From an uncultured Desulfobacterales bacterium (GTDB lineage: Bacteria > Desulfobacterota > Desulfobacteria > Desulfobacterales > JAFDCJ01): DNA of 8,495 nucleotides. Position 1 is the first letter of the stretch. The number at the start of each line of letters is the position of its first letter. The stretch lies in NCBI GenBank assembly GCA_945787595.1, contig CALZJV010000253.1:1-8495 (forward strand), in the 5' to 3' direction. The translations under genes and the position numbers were made by a program. Of this stretch, positions 6,784-8,495 are shown in pieces. The notes beneath the pieces are model-generated. The model made no database searches, had not been told where the DNA came from, and was given only the letters and a program-made list of their open reading frames with translations.

Positions 6784-6896
6784 GATCGTCGCGGCAGCCT
6801 AAAATTAGAAGCAAAGAAGCACAATCGCAAATAGGCTTGGGCAATTCGACTTCCTGGTTATAGACCGCACATTGGGAATATAAATTTCCGTAACAT

Positions 6897-8384
6897 TTAG
6901 GCCCTGCCAAAAACACAGCACTGGTTTCTGCCATTTTTCTTTGCTTGATACAGTGCACTATCTGCTCTTTTGATAAATTTATCTGAAGCAGTTTCCTCTT
7001 CAGTTTGGTAAGATGCAATACCGAAGCTCATGGTAAAATGAATCAAATTATTCTCATGCTTGATTCTTAAGGAAGCAATTGCCTTTCTGATCCTTTCAGC
7101 CACGATGCATGCGTCTTGACTTTGTGTATCCGGCAATATGATTGCAAATTCCTCACCACCATACCGCGCAACATGATCTGATTCTCTTATTTCCTGTTGC
7201 AGGCAGCCGGCAACAGCCTTAATGACTCGGTCACCGGCAAGATGACCGAAATCGTCGTTGATCTCTTTAAAATGATCAATATCTGCCATAAGGAGTGACA
7301 GAGGATGCTTATATCTTTCCGCGCGGGATATTTCCTGTGACAAAAGCTCCAGAAAATGCTGATGATTGATAAGATGCGTCATGCCATCACGCACGACTTG
7401 CTGTTTAAGCATTTTAATTTCATTTTTTTGGGCCAACAGGGTGTTTACCATTTCAGCCGAAAGTTTGGACAACTCTGTTTTTGCAGCCTGGAATATTTGG
7501 GCGTATTCCGCGCCATCTTTGAGGTTAATTTCAAAAATGGGAAATACCTGCCGGATTTGCTGATGGATGTCTTCCGCGATTTGATCCACATCTGCGTGTT
7601 CCCCGAAGCCATACGCCTCAATATTGTGGTTAATCAACCAAAGATTCAAACCCCCTAATTTGTCATCAAACAATTCGATAAAAAGCGAAGACAAATGGAG
7701 AATCCTGGTGAGATCCCGAATGCTGGATTGGGTGGAAGCTAACTTTTCAGGACTATGGTGGTATCCCACTGGCATATATAAAGTCTCGGGCAATCCCCAG
7801 GACTTCATCAGATATTCGCCTATTTCTTGATGGTTGTAACCCAGAATGTATTCTTCAGCATCCTGGCACTCCGAGCTTGTTTTCGCCATTTCAGACAGGA
7901 CCAGATTATATTGTGCGGGCATGCAGTGTCCCAATGTAAGGCTTCCTATATTCTGCAGCAATCCCATGAAAAAAGCATTATCTAAAAATTCAGGGTTCAA
8001 TTTTTGGGTAAGTAATTTTGCCGATACGGCACCGACAAGTGAATTTTTCCAAAAACTGGTATAATCAAATCCGTTTGATTGTTTTGATTGATAATTGTTT
8101 ACCAGGGAAAAACCGAGAGCGATATTTTTCACCGTGTTAATGCCCAACATTTTAATACTGTGAAGGACCGATGTAACCTTGGACGGCAGATTATAAAATG
8201 AAGAATTGACCAACCGGAGTACCTTGGCACTCAATGGCGGGTCAGTTGATATAATATCACTTATCTCATCTATATCAGGCTCATTTTTCTGAACTGCCTC
8301 CAATATCTTAATGGCAATACCGGGAAGTGTTGGCAAATTCTCGATTCCACCAATAAAGCTTTCCAAAGATCTCTCTTTTTCCAT
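6897..8384 (-). CDS. HDOD-GGDEF diguanylate cyclase
   Basis: The 495-residue cytoplasmic protein should make cyclic di-GMP from two GTP. Residues about 14-215 are an HDOD domain (L-P-T-L-P near 17-21, I-I-S-x-D-P-P-L-S near 44-52, V-L-R-L-V-N-S 55-61, W-G-L-P-E 196-200), a non-catalytic HD-like signalling fold. A helical linker (about 290-332) leads to the GGDEF domain (333-490): R-D-x-M-T-x-L-x-N, D368-I-D-H-F-K, N376, F-G-H-L-A-G-D, the active-site GGEEF at 409-413 and a final Y-Q-A-K-K-x-G-R-N. RESD at 400-403 sits five residues before GGEEF, the position of the RxxD inhibitory I-site, so product inhibition is expected. The ATG at 8384 is the only early start; a stop lies upstream at 8399-8397. 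No Shine-Dalgarno is seen, but a TATAAT-like hexamer (8394-8389) sits four bases before the ATG, so a leaderless message is conceivable. It converges on the PilZ genes, which are plausible receptors. Confidence 0.92.
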   Translation of the reverse strand: MEKERSLESFIGGIENLPTLPGIAIKILEAVQKNEPDIDEISDIISTDPPLSAKVLRLVNSSFYNLPSKVTSVLHSIKMLGINTVKNIALGFSLVNNYQSKQSNGFDYTSFWKNSLVGAVSAKLLTQKLNPEFLDNAFFMGLLQNIGSLTLGHCMPAQYNLVLSEMAKTSSECQDAEEYILGYNHQEIGEYLMKSWGLPETLYMPVGYHHSPEKLASTQSSIRDLTRILHLSSLFIELFDDKLGGLNLWLINHNIEAYGFGEHADVDQIAEDIHQQIRQVFPIFEINLKDGAEYAQIFQAAKTELSKLSAEMVNTLLAQKNEIKMLKQQVVRDGMTHLINHQHFLELLSQEISRAERYKHPLSLLMADIDHFKEINDDFGHLAGDRVIKAVAGCLQQEIRESDHVARYGGEEFAIILPDTQSQDACIVAERIRKAIASLRIKHENNLIHFTMSFGIASYQTEEETASDKFIKRADSALYQAKKNGRNQCCVFGRA

Positions 8385-8495
8385 AATTATTATAATTTAA
8401 CATGATGCTTAATGAAAATATAGTAATTTTAGTTTCAGGTTTACACCTTGAAAAAAATCTATGTTTGTATTTTCTCGGGGTGAGTGATAAAATTT

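Noticed and set aside
6796..6837. AGCCTA/TAGGCT inverted repeat between the convergent tandem PilZ and cyclase genes as a bidirectional terminator
   Set aside because: Only 6 bp separated by 30 bases with no T-run on either side; too weak to call.
7860..7880. Sigma-54-like promoter (TGGCAC followed by CTTG)
   Set aside because: The spacing between GG and GC elements is wrong and it lies inside the cyclase coding region.

Overview
The window looks like a chromosomal segment of a Desulfobacterota member, probably Desulfobacterales. This rests on the overall style of the genes: a long hybrid sensor kinase with a V4R-like N-terminus, PilZ proteins with DRR-rich tails, and GAACATC-type heptad repeats around a four-helix-bundle ORF. 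It is an inference from family resemblance; there is no rRNA or marker gene to settle it.

Layout, left to right. 1-609 (+) is the 3' end of a PQQ-type beta-propeller protein whose start lies outside the window. 610-1092 is a gene-poor gap. It holds a facing pair of heptad-repeat arrays (814-855 and 992-1033) that bracket a 32-codon minus-strand ORF; this ORF reads like the tail of a four-helix-bundle (23S rRNA intervening-sequence type) protein, so the unit resembles a shrunken copy of that repeat-flanked element. 1093-4143 (-) is a 1016-residue hybrid histidine kinase (V4R-like sensor, two membrane helices, GAF, PAS, HisKA, HATPase, receiver). 4144-4751 is a 608-bp divergent gap with a candidate kinase promoter and a long hairpin.

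4752-6783 (+) contains three genes: a single PilZ protein, a 219-residue helical protein I do not recognise, and a tandem PilZ-PilZ protein. The second domain of the tandem protein is a clear, gapless paralogue of the single PilZ. 6897-8384 (-) converges on them and encodes an HDOD-GGDEF protein with an intact GGEEF active site and an RxxD product-inhibition site.

The right half therefore pairs a likely cyclic-di-GMP synthase with three PilZ domains, all of which keep the c-di-GMP-binding motifs. The simplest reading is a local c-di-GMP signalling cluster in which the unknown protein may be a partner or output; this is inference from proximity. The hybrid kinase is divergent from the cluster and has no partner visible here. 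The three plus-strand genes at 4752-6783 have recognisable ribosome-binding sites, while the two large minus-strand genes lack obvious ones. I found no tRNA, rRNA, CRISPR array, integrase or transposase.
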